Assembly (NCBI RefSeq): GCF_032854445.1
Contig: NC_088300.1
Location: 53,356,984-53,420,983 of the forward strand
Source of the DNA: Liolophura sinensis
Lineage: Eukaryota > Mollusca > Polyplacophora > Chitonida > Chitonidae
Direction: 5' to 3'
Length of the DNA stretch: 64,000 nt
Part shown: piece after piece, positions 47,851 through 59,106 of the stretch
Position numbering within the stretch: the stretch's first letter is position 1
Layout: the number at the start of each line of letters is the position of its first letter
Program-made: the position numbers and the translations under genes
Notes under the pieces: generated by a model
What the model was told of the DNA's origin: nothing
Seen by the model: only the letters and a program-made list of their open reading frames with translations
The model's database searches: none

Positions 47851-48290
47851 ATGGCGGCGCCAACGAAATACGGCATGAGAAGAGAGTTCGAAGAAGTAAT
47901 CGCGTATTCCAAGGCAAGTGGTAGCGTTTCTGTACAGTTAGAGGCAAAGCAGATCACCACTCTTCATGCAGAATGTGAAAAAAGAGATGTCATTGCAGTT
48001 CAGTCGACTAGGTATTGTAAAAGTCTTGTATATCAGGTTATGCCTTGGGTCATCCAGCGACGAGAACACTGTGAAGAACTCAAGATAACTGTTGTTGTAT
48101 CCCCTGTGAATTCTGTTGTGCAGAATCAAGTGGAAAGTGTGTAAATATATTTAAATTGCCATGGTGCAGCTTGAGCACGGACGGAGCTGATGATAATACC
48201 CAGGATGCCTGTAAATAGGCTTCGATTTCGACATCGCTGTTGTAAAAAGTATGGCGCCCAAGTAATCTCAACGGAGGCAGTAGGTACATC
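47851..48290 (+). pseudogene. RecQ-like DNA helicase fragment, decayed
   Basis: From ATG 47851 (AACATGGCG, good context) the frame runs 98 codons to TAA at 48142-48144. It contains the start of a helicase domain 1: a Q-like region (EAKQITTLHAECEKRDVIAV), a Walker A position reading STRYCKS where the family has a P-T-G-x-G-K-S type motif, LVYQVMP, and a motif Ia-like VVVSPVNSVVQNQVES. After a frameshift, helicase-like sequence continues in another frame to roughly 48290 with at least one stop. Loss of the Walker A glycines, the stop and the missing DEAH and domain 2 mean it cannot be an active helicase. Multicopy RecQ-like ORFs are common in invertebrate genomes. Confidence 0.65.
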
Positions 48291-48329
48291 TCTATTTTAG
48301 AATGATTTTACGGCTCCGCTGAGTCGACG

Positions 48330-48334
<5 letters not shown>

Positions 48335-48375
<41 letters not shown>
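48335..48375. repeat. (TA)n microsatellite
   Basis: About 41 bases of alternating A and T directly after the helicase fragment. Confidence 0.97.
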
Positions 48376-48377
<2 letters not shown>

Positions 48378-50456
48378 CAATCTAGCATCTATTGCAAAAT
48401 CGGTCCGTTTACCTACGTTAGTTTGCGAGAGCCTCCACTTTAATAGTCTGGCTATAGGCCTATCTGCGTGAATTCGCGAAACCCCTGATACTCCTGTTTT
48501 GGTGGTGATCTGGATCAAGACCCGGGTCATTGATTTTTTAATATCTATTCATCGCCAATACGAGATAGTACAGTTCTACATGCTCCACGACCACAAAGCT
48601 ATTTCATCCTAAAGTCGCTCTTAGTCTTAACTTCAAAAAAATTTTCTATGTTAAACTATGACACACCTTGGGACTTTTTACATTAATGATTTTAAATTCT
48701 ATAGACTTTGATGACAAAGCTAAAAGTTGCTGTTGCTGACAGACAAAGAGGCAAGTAATCACCAGCAAAAGTAACACAGGGGTTTAGATGAAATTTTGTG
48801 GACATGTTGGCATTGGGCTAAGGACCAATTATATTTTGGTACTGATCCGGATCAGGATACTGGAATATTTTAATCGATTCGTCGTTGTTATGAGAAAGCG
48901 GGCTGTCCCTTTGTACTCATCGCGAGGATTTGTAAATTTTGCTGGAGCGGAGATTGGACGTGTGAAATTGCAGTATAAAGCGTCAAACGAAGAAGCTAGA
49001 GTAATTTGGTGTTATATAGCAGCTCAGTTCCACAATGGTGGTCAAAAGTAGAACATGAAACCCACTATGCTCCGGTACTGTTTAATCCTGTTTCATTTTA
49101 TTTAGAGAAAACAATGGAGTTAACCAGCAAGCAGAAGGTACTGTCTTTTTATGGGAGGTACATGAGTAACAGAACATTGTCACTTTCCAACCTAGGTGTA
49201 GAAATCGAAAGCTCACCTGAGTGACTCCCAGGAGTAAATAACCCTGCAGGTTTCCAAAGGATTTGATAAAGCGTTTGGTCTGGTGTCCAGTATATAGTAG
49301 ACATTAAAACTGTGTGATTTAGTGGGAGAAACTGCAAAAGCAGGGGACAACCTTTGAGTTACAGGGTGTAGTAAGTACCGGTACTATAATTTCACATCCA
49401 CAAGAGCTTTATGATCTCATGCATGAGATGATGCTTATGACTGGTGTTTAGTCAGATGTTTAAGACTGTCCTCAGTGTCAACCAGAGTTCGGGGATCTTG
49501 GGTCTCCAAAAGCCCATAAAGTGATGCACAGGGCTGAAAACCCATTTCCGAGTTTGCAATGCAAAATTGCATTGAATACTGCATATGGAGTCTCTGAGAG
49601 CCAGTGATGCACGAAAAGGTTCCTGTGGTAAATGAGGAGAAAAACGGTATGCCTGTCCACTATGTGTCAAATAAAGGTTTATTTTCGCTGAAGATTCATG
49701 AAGTCTAGCACAAAACTAGAAATCCTTAATAACCTGTTTTCAGTGTAAAGCACACTTCAAAGACGTGGAATCTCTCAAGACTCATGTACACAAACCTGAG
49801 AGACTTCAGAGGCCTGTTCACTTTGTTCGGGACAGTTTAGACGGGAGAGAGAGTTGTTTGTCCACCAGGTTTTGGATAAAAAACCCCTTTACCTGTCCAC
49901 ATTGTGAGAAAGGGTTAATAGATCTCCACATTATTCCAGGTAATTTTGCATTGCAATAATGGAAAATGGAGGCTCCATGAAACTTGAATTTTAAGAAAGA
50001 TAAACCACACATATTGGTCATTATAAAATACATTTGATTATACATGACGTAAAATGTTTGAAAGGGGACGAACAAGCTTGTGATCTACAATCCTTGAAGG
50101 ACGGGCCGCGTGAATCAAGTGTATTACATGTGTGACAGCTCTGCGAGGATGCTTTTGTAAAGGGAACTAACTCCCTCGGTATTAATTTAGAGGGGGGTAA
50201 CTCTTGTTAGACAGGAAGTCGGCAGGGGGCAAGAGCAGGTTTTGTGTTGTGAAAGGACCACTGTTAATTGTGTTTTCAATGCCGATTTGAACCTGCACGG
50301 CCTAAAGCTAGCTTCGTCGTTATCCAGTGTCCATATTTCATTCAGTTGGCAACCGTCCTAAAAAAATGAACTATATAACATCACCTGTTTAATTTCAAGC
50401 GGACAGTGTGATAATATTACTTAATATCAGCGCCTAGAAAAAAAGTAGCGGCGACA
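48376..50456. other. Region between helicase fragment and retroelement
   Basis: No intact gene. A dispersed-repeat fragment lies at 48459-48500. An ORF near 49735-49958 contains two zinc-finger-like pieces, one lacking a cysteine. No long terminal repeat of the neighbouring retroelement could be found by eye in this stretch. Confidence 0.5.
49735..49958 (+). pseudogene. Possible C2H2 zinc-finger remnant
   Basis: The frame includes FQCKAHFKDVESLKTHVH, a finger pattern lacking its second cysteine, and PFTCPHCEKGLIDLH, a finger start without the terminal histidine. There is no upstream continuation in frame. It may instead be a coincidence. Confidence 0.25.
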
Positions 50457-53200
50457 GTTAGCGGGCCATTCAAGAACGGCCCGCTAACACTGATGCAGCA
50501 AAGCAGGCCGCCTTGCTGGTGTATCAATTTATCCGCCTAAGCACTAATTCCACAACCTCACCGCCATCTGACAATTCTCCGTCAACTAAAGTTTGTCAGA
50601 TTTTGACAGCATTGGAAGTCCAACTGGAGGCACAGGCAAATAAGTTCACAGACATGGACAAGAAGACGGCCGAGTTACAGTTACAGAATCAGGAAACTGT
50701 GCCTGCGGCAAATGTTCGAGCTGCTCAAACACTGCCAGCCCTGTCAACCCTGCCAAATTTGCGGTAAATCTAACCATACTGCCAAGCCCTCTTGCCTGTA
50801 TACACGCGGCCCTCGTGACCAATGTTCCTCTCAACAGCCAACGAAGGTAACCGCAATTGCTTGCGCTTCAGCCAGCCTGATCACCAAGCCCGCAATTGTC
50901 CTGCGCCCGCTCCTTAAAACTGACTGCTTTTGGCCATTATGCTGCGTTTGTCGGAAATGGAAGTAATTTAGCCCCAGTTTCAAATGATACTGATAACAAT
51001 GTTATCAACAGTGAAAACGTCTTACTGAAAAATTTCATACATCTTAGCATTGGTAAGAATACTGTTCATGCTTTTGTTGATAGTGGGGCGGACTTAGGCG
51101 TGGTCAGTACAAAAGTGTTGAATTCATGTGAACCACTCAGTGACAAGAATGTCATAAACCGGATCATCTCACATTTTTATAGCAAATTCTCAGAAAACGT
51201 CAAATGTGGGTATGATACATCTTCAATCTACAGTGTGGAACACGGCTGTACATATCAAGTTTTGTTTAGTAGATGGGCTAAGCCCTGATTACATATTTGG
51301 TTTTGTTTTTATGATAGCGTACAATGTTTTGATTGATTATGGTAAAGGTAAACTTTGCCTTTATCCACGTCGCTACAGTTCTGCGTCAGCTGACTTTGTT
51401 GTACCTACTAAATCAGAATGAGTTGTTGTTGCTAGAATCAGAGGCCCTGCATTATCATGTAGTGGGTACAACAGACCTTCAGCACTCACTCAGTGAAGGT
51501 TTGTTACCAGGGAAAGCTGCGTGTCCTGTAAATACCGATACTGTTAAACATACATCTATCTGAGGAGCCTGTCAAAATCAGAAAAGGTACTGTGTTAGGC
51601 AGATTTGTGTGTTCGTAACCAAATGATGTTTCTTGCTTTGAAAATGACTCTTATAAAAAAGGAAACATCAGTGCTGCTGTGAATCTAGTGAAACTTGAGA
51701 ACTTGTAAATGAGGATGTTAGGAAACCAAATGTTGATAATTCTGTTAACGCTGTTTCACATGTTCCCAAGTCAGCATGGGTGTAGAAAATTCACCTGAAT
51801 CTCTCTGTGGTTTACCCTCTGAGTTACTAGATTTCACAATTAGTGATATCAGTCCTGAGCAATAGGAGAATATCAAAAGCTTAGGTGATGAGTACAGAGA
51901 TGTGTTTAGGACAGATTCTGAGTTAGGAAGGCGTGATATTATCCAGCATAAAGTTGAAATTTCTTCAGATACAAAGCCTATTCGTTTGAATGCTTATGGG
52001 ATACCATCACAGCAAAAGAAAGTTATTCTAGAAAACAGGATCAATGAGCTTGAATTACATGGTGTGATTGAAAACTCTGTGAGCCCGTGGGCTGCGCCCT
52101 ATTTACGTGAGAGAAAAAAAAGAAAGACAACAATTCTTTTTGCCTCGTTGTGGACCATTGTCGCTTAAATCAAGCTGGAATCCATGCATCCTTTACCTAC
52201 GACAGAAGAGTCTTTTCAAGGGCTTGGCGCTCAGAAACCGCATTATTTTAGCTGTTTGGACTTACAAAGTGGTTTTCACCAGTTAGTTATTGATGAACAG
52301 TCTCGCCTATTAACTGCATTCCGTACCCGCCTCGGACTACATGAATACAAAAAACTGTCGATGAGCATGAAAAATAGTCCAGCCACCTTTCAGCGTGTGA
52401 TGGAAGCTGTTATGAGAGGTTTAACATGGACTAATCTTTTGGTTTATATGGACGATTTGATCGTTTTTGGCCGGAACTTTGAAGATCAAATATTACACCT
52501 TGAGGAAGTGTTCGGTAGGCTCCCCTCAGCAAAACTGAAACTGAAACCACAGAAGTGCTTTTTCTTTGAACGGAAAATTCACTACTTAGGACATATTCTG
52601 ACGGTATACTTCCACATACCGCGTAAGTGTTTCCAGTTAGAGACTGTCCTGTACCCACGTGTATTAAAGACGTGTGTGTGGCTTGGCCTCTCCGTGTATT
52701 ACAGACGATTTATTGCTGATTACTCAAAGAATACCCACCCTCTGAACGGGTTCTTACAGAAAGGCACTCTATTTATTTGGATGCCGGAGCACCAGGCCGC
52801 CTTCGACCATCTTAAGGCACGCCTTACGTATGCTCCCATCACGGCATACCCTTATCAAAATTTGCCCTTCCGGTTATATACTGACACTAGTGGATTTGCT
52901 CTTGGGGCCGTTTTAACCCAGGTGCAAAATGGTACTGAACGTGTAACTGGCTACGGTGGAAGCTCGTTGAACGTCGCGGAACAAAACTATGGAATTACAG
53001 AAAAAGAGTGTCTGACACTTGTCTTTCGTGTTAAACATTTGGATTATCTGTTGCGCTGTTGCAAGTTTACGGCCACTGTTGATCACCAGACCATTGTTGA
53101 ATACAGTGGTTTCTCTCTATAAAAGAACCTTCCGGTCGTTTAGCGCGTTGGGTTGTCTTCTTCGAAGGGCCACAACCTTGTTTTTTTCTTGGGCGATACC
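50457..53200 (+). mobile_element. Ty3/gypsy-like retroelement, truncated and frameshifted
   Basis: In order, the segment shows a gag-like region (50513-50767), zinc-knuckle-like cysteines (about 50745-50900, split between frames), an aspartic protease motif with D-S-G-A (about 51076-51108), the start of reverse transcriptase (51902-52168), the main reverse transcriptase part (52184-52500) with the YMDD active site near 52447, and an RNase H region starting around 52870 (LYTDTSGFALGAVL). At least four frame breaks separate these. No integrase follows RNase H and no LTR pair is recognisable. It is an inactive fossil copy of an invertebrate retrotransposon. Confidence 0.88.
52184..53122 (+). pseudogene. 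Reverse transcriptase / RNase H fragment of the retroelement
   Basis: A 312-codon open stretch carries the RT core (FSCLDLQSGFHQ, NSPATFQRVMEAVMRGL, LLVYMDDLIVF, KCFFFERKIHYLGH), the connection region (WLGLSVYYRRFIADYSK) and most of RNase H (LYTDTSGFALGAVL, YGITEKECLTLVF). The upstream part of RT sits in another frame at 51902-52168, and RNase H continues past the 53122 stop in a shifted frame. The local family order RT then RNase H is that of Ty3/gypsy. Confidence 0.9.
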
Positions 53201-53976
53201 GTGCACTTGTACACAGCTTTGAACTGGTCCCTACTACATTGTGGAGGTGCTTTTTGACTGTTAAAGATTACAATATCAAAACTATGAAGCTGTATGCTAT
53301 ATAGAACTCTATTTCAAGCGTTCATATACATTTGTAGTATTGCACGGTAGCCGCACGAATGTGGCTCAACTGATCTAACGATGCACTGATGTGCCCAGTA
53401 GACAGAGCCAGAATGACTTTTGGTATCATACAAGATGTCCAACAGATCTGTGAGCATCGGCAGCAGGACATTAGGTTTTTTAACGATGTTATTTTGTCCT
53501 CATGTGCATAAAATTAGTTTCTGTGAAGACACAACACATAAAGGGATGCTTCAAAACAAACACACACGGTCCCCATTCCGGTATGTACGACAAAATCAAA
53601 CGATTTCGGCGCACAAGTTGCCTCCACTTCAGTAGGTTGGTCGTCATTTTTGGCTGCCGTACTCGTCGTCATGTAACCCGAGATTCTGGTTGGAAACGTC
53701 ATAATCTGTCAAGCTACAGGCCGATTCAGTACTCGGTCAATTGCCGACTGCACATGCGCGAAGTGCAGGTCGCGCAATGCATCATGGGTAGCGGTGGGGG
53801 GTAATCAGTTGGTGAAGGACTGTATTATGACATCTCCAAAACTGTCTTACCGTGAACTGCAGAAAAAACAGCCAAAGATTTAAGGGAGGAGTGTCGTGAA
53901 GGGAACATCGACGACAGTGGCAGGAAAGTCTATAGTTTGTCTCGACTAGTCGATTATTTTTGACGTATGGTACAAT

Positions 53977-54318
53977 GTGGAGGATAATTTTACTGTCCTT
54001 GGACAATCTGTGAGCCGTGAACTGCTCGACTGTTACCGAAGCCTTCGCAAGTTTCAAAGGATTTTAAACGGATGGACGAAAGATATTCGCAAGGTTCCCG
54101 AATTCGACCTGTCTAGACTAAAGAGCTACCTCATTGAGTCGAACAATATAAGCTATGACAGCGACCCACTGACCGCAGATACGAGTCAGACTCGGGATTG
54201 TTCCACTTCTCCCCATTTACAAAAAGAGCAGCGCAGATTAGGCCTCCATCCCCACTCTCTTCCAATAAGCCTATTAAATTGCTTTCTTCGAGAAAGAGGA
54301 AATTTCGGGATTCTGTAA
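53977..54318 (+). pseudogene. ORF fragment, possibly from a mobile element
   Basis: The 113-codon frame opens with GTG and has no good ATG. The segment NGWTKDIRKVPEFDLSRLKS followed by YLIESNN loosely resembles the N-terminus of multicopy invertebrate ORFs that carry SWIM or YqaJ-type domains. That resemblance is from memory and weak. The next frame (54198-54479) is also open, so a frameshift is possible. No domain is identifiable. Confidence 0.25.
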
Positions 54319-56329
54319 TACGCGATGGGTACCTTTCCTCGGACATTACAACATCCAGGAAAACAACGCTTCCTCATGTATTTCTAGCCAAGTGCCATTT
54401 GCAAACATTCGCAATCACCCCAGTTAGAAGTGTTTGTAGTCTCGCGAGAGCGAGATTTGAACGCTATTTGATTAACTGAATCGGCCTATAAGCCTAAAAC
54501 CACGGGGTTTCACGATGTCATTAACATGAAATTGATAATTGCGTGAAATTTAGTCCGAACATGGCTGAAGTATACCGAAGCGAAGACGTTTCGTCAAAAC
54601 ACCAAGGATTTACTCTACTGACCCGTTGACCGGATCATAAAACTGAAAACATTGTTAAATCTGATGTCAGCTTCACTCGTATAGCTATATTGCACGGGAA
54701 TATTTTGTATCTGTAAGTCTCGGGATATTTTGTGAATTGAAATTACGAGAGTCAGTTGTTATTGCATATATGTGGATCCACAGTTAAATTGAGTGAACTA
54801 ATATTTTGAAAAACTGTTTGGAGAGCAAAGTTGTTTTCGTCATAGGAAGTATGTCTCAACCTAAGTGTTTAGCTCAACCTTGTCAATAATATCACGATTT
54901 TCCCCCATTGTGTTTGCTTTTGTCCTTTATTAAGACATTTCTGCTATCTTCAAGTGTTTACTTGAAACTCCAGTACCCCAGTATAATGTGATGCAGCATT
55001 CATTCATTATTATTCATCGCGATCTCCTTCATCGTGAATAGGCTTGTGTCTTGGTTTAGTACGCCCTGTATCTGGATGTTTCAAAAGATAAAATTGTTTT
55101 CTTAGATAAATTTCACAGGATTTCAGGGATTGAGAGATTAGAGCAGCAAACCCGGGTGAATCCGTCCCAAGTCTACAGATTCGTATCATATCTTAGTAGT
55201 GTATTTTCTCGACTTGAGTGGCGATCAGCGTAAGACAGCGTTCCTCTCAGTGTTAAGGCAACTTACTCCATTCAACAAGCTGTATTTTAATTTTCCAAAG
55301 ATACTTTTGCTATGACCACAGAGGTACATATGGACGGAGGAACAACTCAGTCTCTTTACAATCTTAAATGCATCATACCGACATAGCACGACTTTTTAAC
55401 AGGGGATTAACATAACTTCACATATACTGCTATGCTATAACCAACGAATTAATGGAAATAAAAGGAGAGATGGGAAATTAACATTTTTATCATTTTAACT
55501 TTTAAAAAATTGGATTAGTCCAATTAATATATATAGGTCTATATAAAGTACAAATATTTTTTGTACTTCACAATAGCGCATTTACGAACTACATTCAGGT
55601 AGGCCACTTATGCTGCAGTCCCGCAATTTCATACTGCACTGAGTTGACATGAATGCCTTGATATTTCAAACATATATATAGTTGTGTCGGGGGCACCTCG
55701 CTGACGACCAATCGGTGTGTAACTGTAATTAAAGACTAAAAGTACTTGCCCACCAATATCACGTAACTGAATCCACCTTTTACAGGCCGTTTTGTTTACT
55801 TGTTTGATTGTTACTTAACGCAATATGCGAGGTTTTCGCTTAAAACGATGGCAGTTATGTTTATGTTTGTACAAATCTGTAGTGGTATGGGCAAACCAAC
55901 ACCATTTTGCAAGTTACTGACGAACTTTCCCACATCTGGCCATAGGCCCTCGAACCATTTCTTTTGCATCACTAGTGGAACGTTCAGATGAACTATCCGC
56001 TATGGTCGAAATGGTGTATGAAGCACATGGTTCCCGTTGGAAATGTATTTAAATGTGTATTATTTGTTACCAACAGATAACTTAAATATTAATGACCAAG
56101 GTTACGAAAGTATTAGTGAAGTCGTTTAGTTTTTTCATGAAGTATGCAAGAGACCGCTAAAGGTGAGAGTAACCGGCTTTCCCCTTCACAATTTCCTCGT
56201 GTACGCCTGCATGTATGGTGCACAACTCCTATATCAGAACTGAGAGGTTCGAACAAGGACGTCAACGGGACTGGTTGGCCCGGTGTCAGCAATAACCTGA
56301 CTAAGTGCAATGCCGTGTCTGGTGTCTTC

Positions 56330-56476
56330 GGCATAATACTTCAGTGGGAGCAGCTTTTTAGCGGCATGGATTCGCCCTGCATGCCACAAGAAGGCATAGC
56401 TAGTATATATACACATAGCTGGTCTATAATGACTCCCCGTCGTCAAATGACTGAAATATTGTTAAGTACGACGTAA
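56330..56476 (+). mobile_element. Second SINE-type element, 3' part
   Basis: GCGGCATGGATTCGCCCTGC followed by GCCACAAGAAGGCATAGCTA, GACTCCCCGTCGTCAAATGA, CTGAAATATTGTTAAGTACG and ACGTAAAACTC is a recurrent molluscan SINE 3' module. It differs from the main family but shares the GAAATATT...GTACG-CGTAAAAC core. Confidence 0.6.
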
Positions 56477-56951
56477 AACTCAAGCATACGTAGGCCTATA
56501 GGCCCCTACATATATGTAACCGGCCGTTCGCTATAAGCCATGATCCGAGCCACTGCGCGTGCATCTTACGTATACGGCCTACATAGGCCTACATACATGT
56601 AGATGCATACCTTACTGATGGATAATAAATGGTCCTCAATGAATGTTAGACTGCGCGAGCGGTCACATGAGAGTCATACGCCGCTAATTATTGTAACCAA
56701 TTAAGGCCCCACAAACAGTAGGAGCGGGTGAATGTACAAAAACTCCCAGTCAAAGACCGGCCGGCTGTGAACCACGTACCTTAGTGTGTGTACGTGTGAA
56801 TTGAAAGGTGCGAGCACCTCAACCTAGACCATCTATTATATGGCCGCATTCCTCCCCTGATTTTTGTGAATGGTAATTTGTCGGCCTATATGTGGAATTA
56901 GAAAAAAATCCCCTGGTGAGAAGAATTTACATAGGAAAAAAAATAATAAAA

Positions 56952-57124
56952 TGCCTTAACTTTTACATTCTGCTATATTCCAACTGCAGTTTCAAACTTT
57001 ATGTTATTTTCAAGGAATATGACAACTTCATGTTATTTTCAAGGAATATGACTTATTCCTTGAAAATAACGTGAAGTTTGGAACTGCAGTTGGAATATAA
57101 CAGAATGTAGAAAGTTAAGAAGGC
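56952..57124. repeat. Nested fold-back repeat (about 70-nt arms)
   Basis: The left arm, from GCCTTAACTTTTACATTCTG through TATATTCCAACTGCAGTTTC to TTATTTTCAAGGAATATGAC, is the inverse of 57052-57124 with few differences. Between them, a second tandem copy of TGTTATTTTCAAGGAATATG gives an alternative inner hairpin of about 25 bp. The element resembles a miniature fold-back transposon. Confidence 0.9.
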
Positions 57125-57239
57125 GTTTTATCAGATAATTCAAAACATAGGGGCCTACATTCAGGTAAAATTTCTCCAGGTCTTCTGTACATTGAGTGTA
57201 ACTGCTCAAAGCGCCATCTACAGGCCATCCGACTCAAGA

Positions 57240-57325
57240 GAAATATGGCGACACCAAATTGCAGTTTTGGTTGTTAATCGTGGGAAGACGGAGGTCTTTG
57301 TCAGACCCTAGAATTGTCAGTAAGG
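57240..57325 (+). promoter_or_regulatory. Possible start region of the zinc-finger gene
   Basis: GAAATATGGCGACACC resembles the ATGGCG-type initiator/YY1 context found near many animal transcription starts, and TTGTCA|GTAAGG at about 57318 is a good donor that could end a non-coding first exon. The connection to 59107 is inferred from order and strand only. Confidence 0.25.
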
Positions 57326-58153
57326 GTAATTGTCTAAGTAACAGTTTTAGGCTTTCTTTGTTCCATTGATTTTGAAGTGAATATAAGCTCGGATATGCTT
57401 GTCCCGGGTGCTATGGGTCGGGAGAAAGTTGTTGATGTTGTTGTTGGACGGCGTAAAATTTAGGCCACACTTATGAATGTTGAATGTTTTTGTTTTATCG
57501 TTTGGGATAAAGATGGGGAATTGTAAAGTTTAGGTTGCACACGTGGTAGAGAATATGACGAATAATCTGCTTAGCATTTAAACAATGCTCAACCCTGAAG
57601 GGGTTAAACCACAAAGAAAAGTGCAGCCAAAACTTTACAACTCCCTGGTAGATAAACAGAGCAGCCTGTATGAGACCACCGCAGAGTGATTATGGAAAAA
57701 TGTCATCAGATATATGCATTATTGTGAAGATCACTCCACCCCATTTCTGTGGGCCGCGCGGAAAAGTTCATCTGTGACATGCCCAAGGCATATATGGTTT
57801 ACACTAGGGACTCCACTTTCCTCCATTCATAAAACTGCACCAGCATATCAGCCAACAATAAGTCCAGTTGTCTCTCGAGTTCATGCAAATATTGGCCAGA
57901 CAAGTGGAAACTCTTGCAATGAAGCTAACATAGATGACTTGGATGAAAGACGTTATTTTACAGTAGTTGCTGTATTGAATAAACATCGACAGCGCCATTG
58001 GCACCTAACATAAAATCACATCTTTTAGCTGCTGTAGTTTGTGAGAGCTTTTACCTGTCCCCCCGATATCTGCGTGAGCTCGTGAGACCCCTGAAATGCC
58101 AATTGGGCTTATCCGTGAGAGTGACATTAAAACAACAGTCAAATCAAAAAGTA

Positions 58154-58413
58154 AGGGGCCTCTGTGGGTCAGTTGGTTAGAATGCTAGCGCAGCGTAATG
58201 ACCCAGGAGCCTCTTACCAATGTGGTCACTGTAAGTCCAGCTCATGCTGACTTCCTATCTGACCATATGTGGGAAGGTCTGCCAGCAACCTACGGATGGT
58301 CATGGGTTTCCCCCAGGCTGTTCCCGGTTTCCTCCCACCATAATGCTGGTTGCCATCGTATAAATGAAATATTCTTGATAAAAACACCAATCAAATAAAT
58401 AAATAAATCAATC
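58154..58413 (+). mobile_element. tRNA-derived SINE, full-length copy
   Basis: All parts are present: the tRNA-like head with A-box (GGGTCAGTTGGTTAGAATGC), GCGTAATGACCCAGGAGCC, a slightly deleted B-box (CACTGTAAGTCCAGCTC), the body (GGATGGTCATGGGTTTCCCC, TTTCCTCCCACCATAATGCT, GAAATATTCTTGA) and AAATAAATAAATAAAT. It is the reference copy for this window. Confidence 0.93.
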
Positions 58414-58434
58414 AAAAAGTCAAATTTCAGGCTT

Positions 58435-58655
58435 CATTTATTTATTTATTTGATTGGTATTTTATGCCACTCAAGAAAATTTCACATATACGATGGTGGC
58501 CGGGATTAAGATGGGAGGAAACCGGGCATGGTTCGAGGGAAACCCAAGACCATCTGCAGGTTGCTGCAAGACCTTAATTCCCACGCACGGCCGGAGAGGA
58601 AGCTAGCATGAGCTGGACTTGAACTCACAGCGACTGCCTTGGTCAGAGGCACCTC
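58435..58655 (-). mobile_element. tRNA-derived SINE, inverted neighbour copy
   Basis: In minus orientation, the tail, body (GTGGCCGGGATTAAGATGGG, AGGAAACCGGGCATGG) and most of the head (GAGCTGGACTTGAACTCACA) are present. It lies tail to tail with the copy at 58154-58413, about 20 bases apart. Confidence 0.92.
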
Positions 58656-58730
58656 AAACTTCATGTAATAGGCCTACATAAGTTCACTGTACTTTAAAAG
58701 AGGTAATGAGCTGACATATACTTTTAAACA

Positions 58731-58868
58731 AGACCTTGGCTTAGTGGTTAAGCTGCTTGCCTTTCAGTTACTAGGATATGTGAAGTATGGGTTCAAGTCT
58801 GACCTTGGACAGGGGATTTGTGAATCCCCAGTATTGCTGAGATCCTAGTGACAATAAAATAAAAATTC
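58731..58868 (+). mobile_element. SINE with a different tRNA-like head
   Basis: GGCTTAGTGGTTAAGCTGC (A-box) and GTATGGGTTCAAGTCTGAC (B-box) are spaced like a tRNA gene, followed by a short body and CAATAAAATAAAAA. The body of the main SINE family is absent. The two halves of the head do not form a good acceptor stem, so this is a SINE and not a tRNA gene. Confidence 0.6.
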
Positions 58869-59106
58869 ATCAATGCTTGTGTGGATTTTGGTTGAAGGCC
58901 ACTTGTCTTCCTTAATTATGGTGTGCATGTGTGTAAGTCACATGTGGGAAATTTCATCAGTAAGTCACCAAAGGTTGGTCTTCACCTTTGGCACTTGTTG
59001 TACTCCACCAATAAAAATGACCTACGTTGTATCAGTTAAAATTGTTGAGTATCGCATCAATCAAGTAAATAAATATGTTCTATGTATGCTTTTTTTTAAA
59101 TCTCAG

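Larger units (their letters stand above)
54480..57239. other. Intergenic region
   Basis: No gene seen. It contains a diverged SINE-type segment (56330-56476) and the fold-back repeat 56952-57124. The remaining sequence is unremarkable. Confidence 0.55.

Noticed and set aside
58731-58810. Possible tRNA gene
   Set aside because: A-box and B-box are present, but acceptor and anticodon stems do not pair well and a SINE-like tail follows.
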